This document shows, in pieces, positions 21,437-33,600 of a stretch of 64,000 nucleotides of DNA. The notes under the pieces were generated by a model. It saw only the letters and a list, made by a program, of their open reading frames with translations. It searched no databases and had not been told where the DNA came from. The stretch lies in assembly GCA_951802195.1 (NCBI GenBank), contig OX637634.1, positions 620,001-684,000 on the forward strand, read 5' to 3'. The DNA comes from Tausonia pullulans. Lineage: Eukaryota; Basidiomycota; Tremellomycetes; Cystofilobasidiales; Mrakiaceae. A program made the translations under genes and the position numbers. Within the stretch, counting starts at the first letter, position 1; every line of letters begins with the position of its first letter.

Positions 21437-23947
21437 ATGGAAGTCGATGAGCCCTCACCCTCATCCCGCGAGACGAAACGTACGCGTCTCGCCCTTGAGC
21501 CCCCACCACCGGCGGTCGACCCAACGACAGGCCGGCCCCAGATTCTGAACGACTACGGACCCGACGGGACACCAATTTGGGTCGTGTACGTGTCAATCTG
21601 GAGAGTGTCATATCTTCGCTGATCCCGTTTCTTTCTGAAGCGAGGAATCCTCAGAGGAGCGCCTCGGCAAGCTCCTCAAGCGCGTCTACGACGAGAAGGG
21701 CGGGATCGGGGCGTTCACCGAGGAAGCGCTCGAGAGATCCGCTGCCGCTGAAGAAGAGTCGGAGGGCGACGAAGACGCTGAAGATGAGCAGAAAGACGAG
21801 CAGGCTCCCGTAGAGGTCGAGTCCGAGTTCAAGGACGGTATAACCGGCGAGCAGATGAAGCAGCTCAAACAGGACGTCTCCATGCATCTCCAGTGATTCC
21901 AGTCAGTTTTTCCTCTGACTAGATTGCCGCTACTGATGTCTTCTTTCGACCATTCTTCCATACCCACAGGCAGGCGTACCATTCCCTTTCTCAGACACAC
22001 CACACTCTCGCACTCCTCCACCCTGCCTCGCACCCAGTTGCCTCCGACATTCCTCCCTTCCTCCCCCTACCCAAGGCCGCCTTTACAACTACACGGATCC
22101 CTGTCCCCCCTCGGCCGCCTGTGGGCCCAACGCTCCTCGCCGAGGTCCAAGACTCCGTCCGGAACACAGCGCGTACTTTTGAGCGGGGCGCCGAGGAGCT
22201 TGGAAGTGTCGTCGCGAGGGCTGGAGCCGAGTGGAGCGTTGCGCTGGATGTCAAAGAAGGCGGATGGGGGGTTGGTCTTCGACCGAGGCCCTTTGGTACG
22301 CGGTCCGGGGTGCCCGGGGACAAGAAGACCACGAGGGACTGGGGTGTCTGGTATGGTCTCGACCGAGGTCTGTCTCGCCTTGATTGTTCATCCGGTTTGT
22401 CGGACCGAACTGATCTAGGCATCCAACAACACAGCGCCTAGAGACGTCCGTGCTCGGCATGTCGCCCATCTCCCTGCGCCCTCGCTCAGTCCTGCTTCCG
22501 AGGGCGGCTCGTCGAGCGAAGGTACCAATGCCATAGGCTCGGCGTCGCCACCAAATCTTGTGATCCCGAACCGCTCGCACCGTCGCCTGCAAGTCACGCT
22601 CCGATCGCGTGATCCGCTCACGGGCAAGGTTGTTAGTGCGACCAGCTCGCCGATGGCGCTCTCGCACTCTCCGCGTTCCAAAGTCGACGGAGAGCTTGAG
22701 GAGGCGAGGTGGGAGAGCATCGACGAGGAGATCTTCTCCAAGGTGCATTCATCGTGGACCATCTGGGAGATCCTTGACACTAACAGAGTTGCCGCTCCTT
22801 CGGCAGGCGATATTTGAAGCGCGGCAAGCTCCCCAGGTCTTTCAAGCTGACGTCTCAGTCAATTTGGTCACGCTCTTCGTTTCACCGACCCAAACGCTAT
22901 TCCTCTCGCTGGTGCGTCGACTCCACTCCTGCGATTGCTGCCCCTTACACGAATTCGTCTCGCCCGTGTGTCTTTTAGGTACCCAGCTCGTCCTCGTTAG
23001 ACGCCCCTCCTCCGCCCATCGACGCCCACTCCGCGCCTCCTACGCTCCTTCTTACCTTCCTCATGTCTTCTCTCCTTGCCATCCACGCCCACCAGACGGC
23101 TCTTCTCTCGCTGGCACTCCAGCCAGTCAAAGACCCGCGCAAGGCGGTCCGTCGCTCCCCAGCGCCCACTCTGCTTCGCGGGGTTGTCGAACTTGTCCAG
23201 TTCTGGGGCTTCTCCGGCGTCGTTCGAGGGCTTCTTAATGCACTGAGACAGAGCCTTGAGACTGGGTGGGGAGGCAAGATGGAGGTTGACTGGGGCAGCA
23301 TCGGAGACGTTCGGCGGGCGGTGGCCGATCCCTCAGCGGTGCCTGGTCTGGGCGTCGATAAGGAGACGGGGGCGTGGAAGATTGACGAGCGCGGGCAGAA
23401 GATTGTTGTCCGGTTTGAGGATGGGTGAGTTTAGGCGAGGGGTCGACCTTGAGGCCGACAGCATGGAGCTAATACCTTTGGCTTTCCCAGAGAGCCGATC
23501 GTGGTCCACCTGCTCCCCCCAGCAAGGGCCATCTATATCTCGGCCTCGCCGACATCGACTACTGTCTCTGTCACTGACACCCCGCACTTGACAATGCTTC
23601 TCGGCCTCTCGCTCAAGACGGCTATCCTCGGCCGCCTCGCCTCGCTCGCCACCTCTCTTAACACCGACAGCTCGTCATCTCAACCCCAGTCCACATCCAA
23701 GGGCTTCGTCGACCATCTCCGTGGGCTTGCCATCCTCCAGTACATGCCGCCTACGGGTGGCTCGACCCGCGAGGTCCGCTTCGAGCCTGTCATGCATGTT
23801 GACGCTGCGGGCCGGGCGACGCTCCGAGTGGGTGCCACCATTAGGGGGACGGAAGAGCATCGTGTCTTTGAGGGGAGGGAGGGCTCGGAGGGACTTTGGA
23901 AGTGGGCCGCCTCGTTCTGCAAGGACGCTTGGGATGGTCGTTCATAG
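21437..23947 (+). CDS. MED17: Mediator complex subunit 17
   Basis: This is the head-module subunit of Mediator (yeast Srb4), required for RNA polymerase II transcription. Seven exons: 21437-21585, 21641-21892, 21970-22367, 22435-22742, 22789-22911, 22979-23424 and 23491-23947; 2133 nt, 710 residues. Family features in order: an acidic N-terminal region after GAFTEEALER; SVRNTARTFERGAEEL followed by the GGWGVGLRPR block that corresponds to the conserved GW-L-RP strand; WESIDEEIFSKL then a helix with RQAIFEARQ; and a C-terminal region with the repeated beta segments typical of Med17. The exon 5 acceptor (CAGAG before TTG) was chosen to keep frame. It is convergent with CCDC174, with only 68 bp between stops. 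Confidence 0.85.
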
Positions 23948-24015
23948 CAGAATAATGACTGTCTTCTGCCCAATATGTCGTGGATGCGGTCATAATCATC
24001 GTCAAAGTCGCTCGG

Positions 24016-25657
24016 TCACTCCTTCGGCCCCTCTGTTGTCGCCTCCTCCGGGAGCTGAGCCAAGTCCCCCTCGAGAGCCGTGAAAAGCCGCTCAACCTCC
24101 TTCCGCTGCCGCTTCTCCTGAACGAGTCTTCGCCTCTCTTCAACCTCGGCCTTCCGCTTTTCGCTCGCCTTGCCTCCCCAGACCTTTTTAGGGGCCGGTG
24201 CTGGTGCTGCCTTGATCGGACCGCCTGCCGTGGAAGAGACGCCGCCTACCTCGACTTCCGCGCGTGCTTGTTCGGTCTCGGTACGGGTGGCGAGGAGTTC
24301 AGCCTGCTGTTTGGCTCTGAGCTCGGCGTCGGCGGAGAATTGGTAGAAACCGGCGCCCTTGGTCCGGACTGGGAGACAGCAAGAGGATGATTAGCCGATG
24401 AAAGTGAAGTCAGGCGTCCATGGACTGACCCTCAGCATTCCCGTCGTAGTGCTTCTCATCTGCCGGTCCTTCGGCCTCCTTCATTCTTGCCTTGAGGTCT
24501 TCTGCCGATGGCTCGTACACGGGGAAGTATTGCTGGTCTCCGACTACATACAAAATACAGAGGTCAGCCTGTGAAGCCGGATGAAGCTTCGTGCCAAAAG
24601 CAGACGGACGGATGAGATTTCCTGGTCTGTGAGCCATCGATGGAAGTGTCAGCCTCTCGTAGCTACAACCCAGCAAGAATAGGACTGCCTCCTCACATTG
24701 ATTCGGCTGCCGTCTTGGCAAGTCGCTTCTGTTCCATGGCGTAGATTGGGACTTCACTCCGTGGGACAGTCCGTGTCCGGCCAAAGTCGTCCTCGTAATC
24801 GGTCAGAGGATCGTTCTGTGTAATGAGTGAGAGGTGTCAGCATACCCTTGGGTTTGAATATAAGTGGGAGTAGGGATGACAGCTCGCCCAACGATAGACA
24901 GGTTGAGCCGAAGTATTCCGGCCCCCACCTGTCACCGTCCATTCTCGAAGAGCAGACGAGGCAAGGCCCAAGATGCCTCGCCGATTCGACGAGGGCCAAG
25001 CCATAGCAGATCGGTAGAAGAATCTTGACTGACCTCCGTTGCCTCCTTCTCGACATCGCTCCCACTCTCGCTGCCAGAACCTCTCTCCTCGGCCTTTGTC
25101 TCCCACTGAGACCAAGGGAACAAAAATTAGTTTCCTGCTCAGAAATTGAGTAGCAATGCGGGCTCACAAGGTACTCACGTCAATAAGAGCACCGTCCAGC
25201 TGTCGCTCCGAGAAGCCACCCGTCTTCCCCCGCCTGAGACTATCGTAGATCTTGGCCTTGCGCTCTAGCGCAGCCTTGGACCTGGCCAACTCATCCCCGT
25301 CGACCTTACCGAGGCGCTTCTCCGATGCGTCCTGTCTCGCCTGGCGGGCAGCGAGACCCTTGGATGGACCGGACCACTTGCTCGGCTGTGAGGAAGGCGG
25401 CGCGACGCGTCAGTCGTATGCACTCTTCGCCGACTTGCTATGGTGCAAATAGGCGGACGGCTCAGCTAAGGCAGGTTCCTGACCTTTCCCTTGTCCCTTT
25501 GGATACCTTGTACTGACGACGAGCCGTCGAGCGCCTGGCGGGCGAAGGCCTCCTTGCCCTTCTCGAGCTCGGCCTTAAGGTCGAAGAGGGAGGACGAGTT
25601 GACGACGCCGAAGCGCGACTTGGAAGATGACGCCTTGGATGAGGAGGAAGAACTCAT
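24016..25657 (-). CDS. CCDC174: CCDC174-like nuclear coiled-coil protein
   Basis: This is a conserved eukaryotic nuclear protein; the animal orthologue is linked to the exon-junction complex. Six exons: 25657-25484, 25385-25179, 25105-25034, 24815-24697, 24626-24430 and 24368-24016; 1122 nt, 373 residues. Family blocks: SLFDLKAELEKGKE near the N-terminus, LERKAKIYDSLRRGK, DYEDDFGRTRTVPRSE (the DEFGRTR signature), and KGAGFYQFSADAELR (the G-x-GFY-F-S signature), then a basic KR-rich helix. Exon 4 runs into a plausible in-frame continuation through YVVGDQQYFPVYE. The N-terminus is Ser-rich. The function here is inferred from the family. Confidence 0.82.
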
Positions 25658-27840
25658 TCAAAGTGGGAGGGGGGCGAAGGATCTCGAGTTTGATTGTCGT
25701 GGTGTGGAGCACGACACATGCAAGTCGCGAGTTGAGGTGGAGGACAGCCCAAGCGACGGCGTTCCCCGGAGTCCTGGTCCTGCGTCGTCGTCAGGGTGGG
25801 TGCGTTGCTAAAGCAGAGGCGCAAGATAGTCATCTCGACTTGTAGGGGCGGGCAAGTGATTAAATGTATGATTTGAGCTCGGCTTATTCATCAAGATATT
25901 GCGCGCGGTTGAGGGCCGAGATGGACGACCAAGTTTGGAGCTCTCAGATCATCGGCCAACCTAACTTGCACATATAGATGCATCTTCAAAGACTCGACGA
26001 CGGCTAGATCGTCCATGTAATTCATCTGATAGTAAAAGTGGTACCTCCTGCTAATATTCAGTCTCGTTCAGTCGCGAGTGGCTTTGAATGTGAATGCGCT
26101 TCCAAGCGCTCGGCGGCCGCGACTCAAAACACCATCTGCCAGTGACCTATGCCTGCTTCAGTGTAAAGCTTCTCAGACTCGTTATACCCCACGTATGGTA
26201 CACATGCCGCCCGCATTTGACGCGCCATCTGGGCGCCATCATTCTATCACTTTTGTCTGAGATTGATCAGCGCATTCGCTCGCGTTGAAAATCGTTTACA
26301 TTACACATCATGCAGCTGAGATGGTGCAAAAGACCGAGATATATTCCTCCCTCGTCTTCCCTTCATGATAACCAGCTCGGTTTTCCTCTCCCTACTTAGC
26401 TCGAACTTCAATTTCACCCACATCCACCACAAGCCCTTCATTAAGTCTAGGATTTTGTTTCTTTGTCGGTCACGCAGACACTTGAGGTCAAGTCATCAGC
26501 TTTCAATGCGCACAGTGAACAATGCTTTGTTAACGATGGCCATCATTTACATTCCCCAATCTGCATTGGGCTGCGCGGTCATGCAATGTCTCCCAACTGC
26601 CAGCGACCGTGTCTGAGCCTGCACTCGCTCACATCAGTTGGAGTTGACTCAAAAGCGCCTCGGCCACCTTCCTCAAGTCGAAATTGTCAAGTTCGACGTT
26701 GCCGACTGGTTGTCATCCAAGGGCGCCTGCCGTCTGTTGTGTCACTCTTGCTGATGAACAAGGCGTCAGGCTTTTTATTATGGAGCTCGAGTCAGTACTT
26801 GGGGATTCTCTAAAACGTTTTCTCCCTCTTTGTACTGCAATACAAGGACTCGGTCACGTTAAAGGTGTTTTACGCCGATATGCAAAGCACTTTGCGTGTG
26901 TGTGTGAGCGCACCTCGTCATATGCTGCACTGCTGTCTCTAGTTTCAGATCCCCTCATCTGAACCAATAGGGACTGAGGCTCGCTTGTTACCACTGCTCT
27001 CCAGAAGGAAATCATCGTTCTTGAGTGTCCTATTGCCGTGCTGTCGAGAGTCTTGCGACTCTAGAGATCGAGGCGACTGTCGAATGTCAAATGCGTGAAA
27101 TGCCTTTGTGACCGTCGGAACGAAGACCGGCGATGATCCTTAGTCTCTGGACACGCAAGGCGACTCTCAATCACTCGTCGATGTACGTGGATTCCCGGAT
27201 GGATCAGTTAGGCACACCTGCTCATTCATAGTCGGCAAAGAGTTCTCGAGTGACTGGCTTATAGCTCTTTATGCTTCTTGTCAACTCCTAGGGAGTTATT
27301 TCGACCTACGGTCAATCTTTACAAGCCGAGACGAGCACCACTCACCCTCCCGTTCGGAATCCTCGTTAATCAAGCTCCCTTTTTCAACATCCCGGCATCG
27401 AGATGCGCATCCTTTGAGGAGTCGGTCAGGGAGGAGGGTCTCTCTCGCGCGGGAATTAAGGTTGCGAAAGAGTGAGAAGGAATAGCGGTTCTGTTCGAGT
27501 CATGGAATCAGCGAAAAGGTACCACATGGCCCTCTGAAGTACTCAGAGAGGAGGGAAGCAGAGTATATAAGGAGAGGGATGAATGATTGACAGAGGAAGA
27601 GGGAATGGGGCAGAGGAGGAGTGGATGAGAGAGAATAATACAAGGAGGAGGCACGGAAGGAGACCAAGCCCATCACAGTCGTACGCCCGAGATCCCAGCC
27701 ACCGAGATTTCCTGGGGCTTTGGCTCAATGCCGTGGGAGGGACGAGTGGTGCACAAAGGGTCAGGACAGGCTGCTGGACAGCCAATTCTGGAGCCAGCGA
27801 GCTTTCAATGGAGTTTGTCATTGAAAAATGCAAAAGCTTT
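25658..27840. other. AT-richer gene-poor region
   Basis: It holds the CCDC174 promoter at the left. Composition shifts to lower GC from about 25.9 kb. A plus-strand piece near 26650-26960 reads LPQVEIVKFDVADWL in one frame and LFIMELESVLGDSL in another, again LRR-like but in conflicting frames. No intact gene was recognised. Confidence 0.35.
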
Positions 27841-27914
27841 AGACCAACGTGGGACTTGAACCCACAATCTCCTGATTCGTAGTCAGACGCGATAACCAAT
27901 TTTGCCAGTCGGCC
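27841..27914 (-). tRNA. trnR-ACG: tRNA-Arg (anticodon ACG), no intron
   Basis: The minus strand folds as a 74-nt cloverleaf. The acceptor stem is GGCCGAC paired with GTTGGTC (two G-U pairs) plus discriminator T. The D-arm follows TG. The anticodon stem is TCTGA/TCAGG with loop CTACGAA, giving anticodon ACG. The variable region is AGATT. The T-arm is GTGGG-TTCAAGT-CCCAC. After A34-to-inosine editing it would read CGU, CGC and CGA. It stands alone in the gene-poor region. Confidence 0.9.
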
Positions 27915-28006
27915 TTGACTAAGAGGGACTGTAACCTCTTTTCATGCTTGGAAAGGAGACTCAACGAATATTAGTATTGGAGAAAAAAACATGTACTCCA
28001 ATTGTC

Positions 28007-28125
28007 GTAGCTGGTCATCCTAATATCTTACCTTTTCTATGGGCCTAAGTATGGCTGGTGGTCCATAGCCAATGCTTTGTGTATCTGGTCATCTGAATAT
28101 CTTACCCTTTCTAATGGGCATATGT
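28007..28125. repeat. Two-copy direct repeat, period about 74 bp
   Basis: The block GGTCATC-x2-AATATCTTACC-x-TTTCTA-x-TGGGC occurs at about 28012-28046 and again at about 28087-28120 with a few substitutions. It lies next to the tRNA and just before the second repeat family. Confidence 0.75.
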
Positions 28126-28144
28126 CCATAACCCATCTTTTGTT

Positions 28145-28585
28145 TTCCTTCCACCCCTACTTTCATTTTCGCTTTCCTTCTATCTAGCTACGAATCATCA
28201 TCTCTCATAGGGTTACCTCGTTCTCTACGTATAACTCATGACTTAAATACAAACAAAAAATGTCCACACCCATCTTTGGCGTTCCTTCCAACTCTTCCTT
28301 CAGTTTCGCTCACCCTCTATCTAGCTATGAATCGCTATCTCTCATAGGGTTACCTCGTTCTCTACGTATACCTTATGACTTAAATACAAGAAAATACTCG
28401 TACATTCCCTCTTCTCCCTCCACTCTTTCTACCATTTCCCCCTCTCACCCCCTTCTCCTCCCATCTGGACAGTCCCCTCCCCATCCTCCCTAGCTTGATT
28501 CTCTCTTCCTCTTCTTCCTCTCGCCGTCTTTCATAGGGTCATACCGTCTTCTACGATTGATGCATGACTCAAATACAAGAAGAAA
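28145..28585. repeat. Three-copy direct repeat, period about 135 bp then degenerate
   Basis: Copies 1 (about 28150-28257) and 2 (about 28284-28390) share TATCTAGCTA, TCTCATAGGGTTACCTCG, TTCTCTACGTATA and GACTTAAATACAA in the same order, including flanking CCTTCCA and TTTCGCT blocks. A diverged third copy near 28525-28582 keeps TCATAGGGT, TTCTACG and CATGACTCAAATACAAG. No coding or terminal-repeat structure was seen. It may be a satellite-like remnant or repeated RNA or regulatory units. Confidence 0.8.
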
Positions 28586-30647
28586 GAAAAAACTGCTTCC
28601 CTCCTCCCTCATCCTCTCCATGCCATTGGCCACGGTCGCTGTGCCTCAAAGATAGGGGCGATTCAATCAGTACGATACTTTAAAACTCTCTGCTCCCTCC
28701 GGATTACCCCCCTTCTAGACGCTCATCCGCCCTACACTCGTGCTCGGGACACCTCCCCCTTATCACTGATTGTGAACAGTGCTGGCGCCTTGGCAGCCGA
28801 GGGACAGCAGAGAAGTGGTTCGTATCGGCGTCTCGACAAATGGTCAACAGTCACTCATCGGGTGATGGAGGCCAAGCCAAAACGGTGGGCGTGAGTAATA
28901 GGGTCAGAGGGTAGGGTAGGAGGAACGAGCCCAAGGAGGCCTTCATGCTATTCGGTCATAACTTGCTCTCTTTCGTGGGGTCTGTCTTATCAATCAGGCC
29001 ATACACGATAATTAGTATCTTCAGTTTTTGAAGCCAATCTAATTCATGTCGATAGCGAGCGAAAGATACTTGAAAGTGCCTGACAGATCCCGATCCCGCT
29101 ATGCACGTATACTTCGCCTCTCCACCCGTTTAGCCTTGATGTTCACACTTGATGACATGTCTATTGCAAGCGTCTGGGAGGGAGAGCGCCATGAATTTGG
29201 GTATCTACTGTTAGCGCAAACCCGTAAGAGCTACTTCATCTCGAAGACGACTTGAAGTACTCTGGTTACACATCAAGCACTTGAGCGGCCTGTAGCAAGC
29301 GTGATTTTCCGCCATAGATGTAGCTGTATGGGCCAGCTGGAAGAGCACACCAAGATGACGTTGACATGGCCTCCACTGTGTTTTGTCTCGATAGTCGACG
29401 GCGAACCCGTATTCTTTACGGTCCCCTCTCACGCCTCCCATCTTCAGAACCTCACAGAGCACGCAAGGCCATATAGTGGCACATCAACAATATCAGATGG
29501 AGTGGAGAAGAGGAGCCAAACATAACAGGTTTCATGATGCATGCCGAAGAACCTGAGTGTCGAGCGCCGGACCAGCCTGCTCCATCTGCAGCTGTCAGTG
29601 GTCAGGTGGAGCGAGTTGTAAGGCGCAGAAAACAGCTCAAGACTCCCCAAAAATGACATTTGAATTATCCTGAGCGGATTCCTCCCTCATGCTGATGAGC
29701 CGCCCATAGGGCAAGAGTTTCGGAAACTCCTCTTGGCATCGCCCGATGTGATTCAATGTGCGCATACACGCTCGCAGAGAGCATGCCGCAGGTTCACCCG
29801 TTTTTAATCCGATCCATGATTTCCTCGCCCGAAAAGAGCTCTGAGTAGCCCTCCGGAGGGAACGCTGCCTTGGAAGGACACCTCGAGCGAGGCCGCTGCA
29901 GCATGCCAAGCGCCCCAGACTGCGGTAACGCCTGAGGGAATGTTTATCCGCAAGGTTCCTTCGACGAGAATGTCCTTCCTTTACCCTATTACGTCCAAAG
30001 CTGAACGGTGAGCTTGAGCTTCGTTTCTAGTGGAAGGAAGACAGAGGGAAAGTCGGAGTTGCCCTCTTCCATCAGACTGGCAGAGTCAACTACGCCCAAA
30101 GCCTGTTCCAGAGAGGCACCTCGGACTGCGACTCTAGGAGAACTATTTGATTGTGGTGGAGAAGCTCAGACCTTTGGCGGAGATACCAGGCGCGCTGTAA
30201 AGGATCCCCCGTGATCCGACCGATATTACAGAAGACCCGCAATCGATCGATACGCACACTCGTACTGGATTCCCCGCTTGGACCCCTGAGTTTTCGCACT
30301 TCCGCGTAGTCGCAAGTGGCATGCAAGCTGAGGCCAGCCGAGGCCACTCAGTAGCAAGCACCCCGAACACCCCAAGGCCTAGAAGGCGCTCCTGAGACGA
30401 GCAAGATCCAGCTCGAGGATAAATTGAGTGGACTGTCACACGCCTTGATTCATAGATCGTCATACACTGACGAGTTCGCCTCCATTTCAATTGCTATGGC
30501 TACTGGAACGGAACGTCCAAGGGTACCCGTCGCCAGAACCCGACACTCCCTTTTCTATTTCTCCTTTTTCATCCAATTTTTTTTTCTGTCAGCCCTATTA
30601 TAGCTTATTGTGTGCCAAAGAACCGAGTGGGAGCCGCCAGCTCATAC
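28586..30647. other. Gene-poor region downstream of TRZ1
   Basis: Minus-strand frames near 29211-29462 and 29637-29909 look mildly protein-like but match nothing I know. The right end is the 3' flank of TRZ1, with a T-rich tract near 30550-30590. Confidence 0.35.
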
Positions 30648-33600
30648 TCATCCGGCTGTAGCAACGTCTCCGCTCCCTCCTTTCTTCTGCTGCCCCTTCT
30701 TCCCTCCTCGTCCTCCTGACTCTCCCTCACCGCGAGGGCCATCACCACTCGATCCCTTGGCAGGCTTGCCCTCCTTTTTGTTCTTCCCCTTTCCCTTGCC
30801 ACCCTCAGTAGCAGCCGCCGCTGCAGCGGCCGCCGCCTGAGCCTGCTCCTCCTCGTGCTCCTCCTTGGCTTTGCCCTCGAAATAGACGGCGATGGCCTTT
30901 TCGTACGTCCGAAGCTTCCACATGTCCTGGAGAGCGAGACTTGTCAGCGCGAGGGAGTGAGAGGATCGTCCAAGGGAGAGCCAGACCGACCTTGATCCGG
31001 AACGATATGAGGTCCAATGCCATCGCGATCGTCTGCGTCTCGGCGTTCTTGACCGTCTCCTCGTCTGCGCCCTCCGGCATCGCCGCCAGCTTGAGATCCG
31101 CTCCCTTCGGATACCTCTGCGAGAAGTGCGTCAAGAGGACGTTCCTCGCTCGCATCTCCCTTCCGACGGCCACGGCATCCGCAAACTGAGAGTGGCCCTT
31201 CTTCTTCGCGATCTCCGAGTATAGTTCGCTCTCAGGAGGAGGGAGGTCGTTCATCTTGTTGAAGCTTCTCAGTTGGAGGAGGGCTTCACGTTCGACAGGA
31301 TCGTCGTCTTCGATGGTGGCTTCGTGAATGAGCAACGTCGCGTCCCGACCGAAGCGAGCGAGCTCAGGGCAGTACATCGTGTCGCCAGAGTAGACGATCT
31401 TCCAGCCGGAGCGGTGGGTGAGAACGCCGCCGAAGCAGTCCCGGCCACGGTGCCGGACGCGGACGGCTTGGACGAAAGCGAGTCCTGAGACAGAGCGCAT
31501 CTCGTCGTAGAGTGCTGGATCGATGCGAGCCGAGCTAAAGGAAACCAAGGACGGGAGTCAGCAGGAGACTGGGAGAGTCGAGGAGGAAAAACCCCTACGC
31601 ACGCCTTGTCCTGCGTTCGCTGCGAAGGATCGACGGTCGCAAAGATATCGAGGCATTGGACCATGCCCGATTCGATGCCGAGGTCTTCGATGACTTGGAG
31701 CTCCCGCAACTGCTGGTGGATCCGGGGGGTGCTGACGAGGTAGAGCCGGTTCGAGGGGTCGCAGACCTAGCAAAAGCATCGTCAGGAACACAGTGCGCGC
31801 AGGTCGGCACGAGATCAAAAGCTCGCTCACATCCCGGCGAGCCCGAAGAAGGCGGGCGAGTCCCGTGTGGTGGTCGGCGTGGAGATGAGAGATAAAGATG
31901 ACCTTGAGTCCGGCGAGAACCTTGGCGATTCCGCCCTCCTCATGGCCGAACCTCCTTGTGAGCTGACCCAACGTCCCCTCTCCGCAGTCGAGAAGGATGT
32001 CACCATCCACACCAGGGACAGCGAGATGCGTCGCGCTGACGTTTCGGTACTTGGATGGGAGGGAACTGCCCGTTCCCAAGGGGGTGACAACGATGTCGTC
32101 TCCAGGTTGGGTCGTCTCCGAGGTGGGAGGACGGAGCTGAGCGTCGACGACAGCCTCCTGGGCGATCTCAATCTCCTCAATAAATTTGGGGAGCCGCTCC
32201 GAGACGCCCTCGAGAAGGGCGTCTGGCTTGAGCGAGAGTACTTGGAGAAGTGAGTCGCCGGGCCCGGATTCGCCGACTTTGGAACCCTGGGAGATACGGG
32301 GCGGCTTGCGTGGGAGAATGTCGATGATCATGCCGGGCCTCATGGGATAGACATTCGGCGGGACTGAGGGAGAGAAGCGACGACGACTGGTCAGCAGTGA
32401 GCGGGAAACGCTCATGTGGAGGCTAGTGGGCGACTCACGCGGGAGTTCAGCGCGAGAAAAGACCGGCTCGCGAGGGAACATGGAGGGATCGAGAAGGTTG
32501 AAGTGGGCATTGCAGACGGCGCTCGACTCGAATGACGACTGGTTGTTTAGGAGGCTCGCGTCGCCCGAGAGGTGCTGAGCGTCGGGACCGAATGATGCCA
32601 TCCAAGCTTGGTACTCTGGGCTTTCGGGGAAGGTGCCCCATCGATGCCAGACAACGTAGACAGGCCAGATGCCGTCCTTGGCCGCTTGGTAGGGCTTCCA
32701 GATGGAATTGGACACGAGAGAAGGGATATGGGCGGGCGTCGGGCAGTCAATGACGAGTGTGACCTGGATTTGTGTCCAAAGAGTGATCAGTCTGTGAGAG
32801 AGATGCATGATCAGGTGGCTCTCGCGCTCAGCTCACACTCGCGGGCGTTCCAACACCGAGCACCATCTCCGGCTTGACCTCCCTCTTCCCACCCTCAGCT
32901 GTCGCATCCGGCACCCAGCAGCTCTGCCCACTCGTAAGAATGCCGCAGTCTTTCCCCTTGACGCCCAGTTCTGCGGCCTTCTTTGAATCAAACTGGCCTC
33001 GCTTGCTCGGCCCTACGATGACGTATGAAAGGCTCTCCCGATGCGACGGGACGGGCGGCATGGGCCCGTACATGAGCTTGGCATACGACTGGCCCTCGGT
33101 CGATCCTGGAGAGGGGGATCTCCGAGGGGAATAGGCGCCCTGTGGGAGGGCGCCGGGCGTCTTGGGGTGAGGGAAGACGGTCGGAGGTGGCCGGACGGGC
33201 GAGAACATGGCGTTGAGGACGCTGTTAATGTGGCGGAGAATGGAAGAGGGGGGACCTGTAGGTGTGGAATCGGAGATGGGGGTCTCTGAAGGAGCGGGGG
33301 CTGGGAGAGGGAGCACGACAGAAGTCAGCAAGTGAACTGGAGTACGCAAAAGAAACGCTTGTACTGACGAAGGGTTGCACGCTCCTGAGAGAGAGAGCGT
33401 TTCCGCTTGCGCTCGGTCGAGATGGTGGGAGAAGAGGAGACAGAGGAAGAGGGCGACGTCGAAACCGCCACAGAGTAGACGGTGATGTTAACGTCCTGGT
33501 AGATTGGAAGCGGCACCTCGGGCGGGGGAAGGGAGAGCGGATGCTCAATCGGATTGACATTGACGTCCTTCCGAATAATGAAGAGCCGCATAGTCGCGAG

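Noticed and set aside
28145-28390. Repeat pair as LTRs or terminal repeats of a mobile element
   Set aside because: No TG...CA ends, no internal coding sequence between copies, and no target-site duplication seen.
28007-28585. CRISPR-like array
   Set aside because: Repeats are long, few and diverged, with no regular short spacers, and the DNA is eukaryotic.
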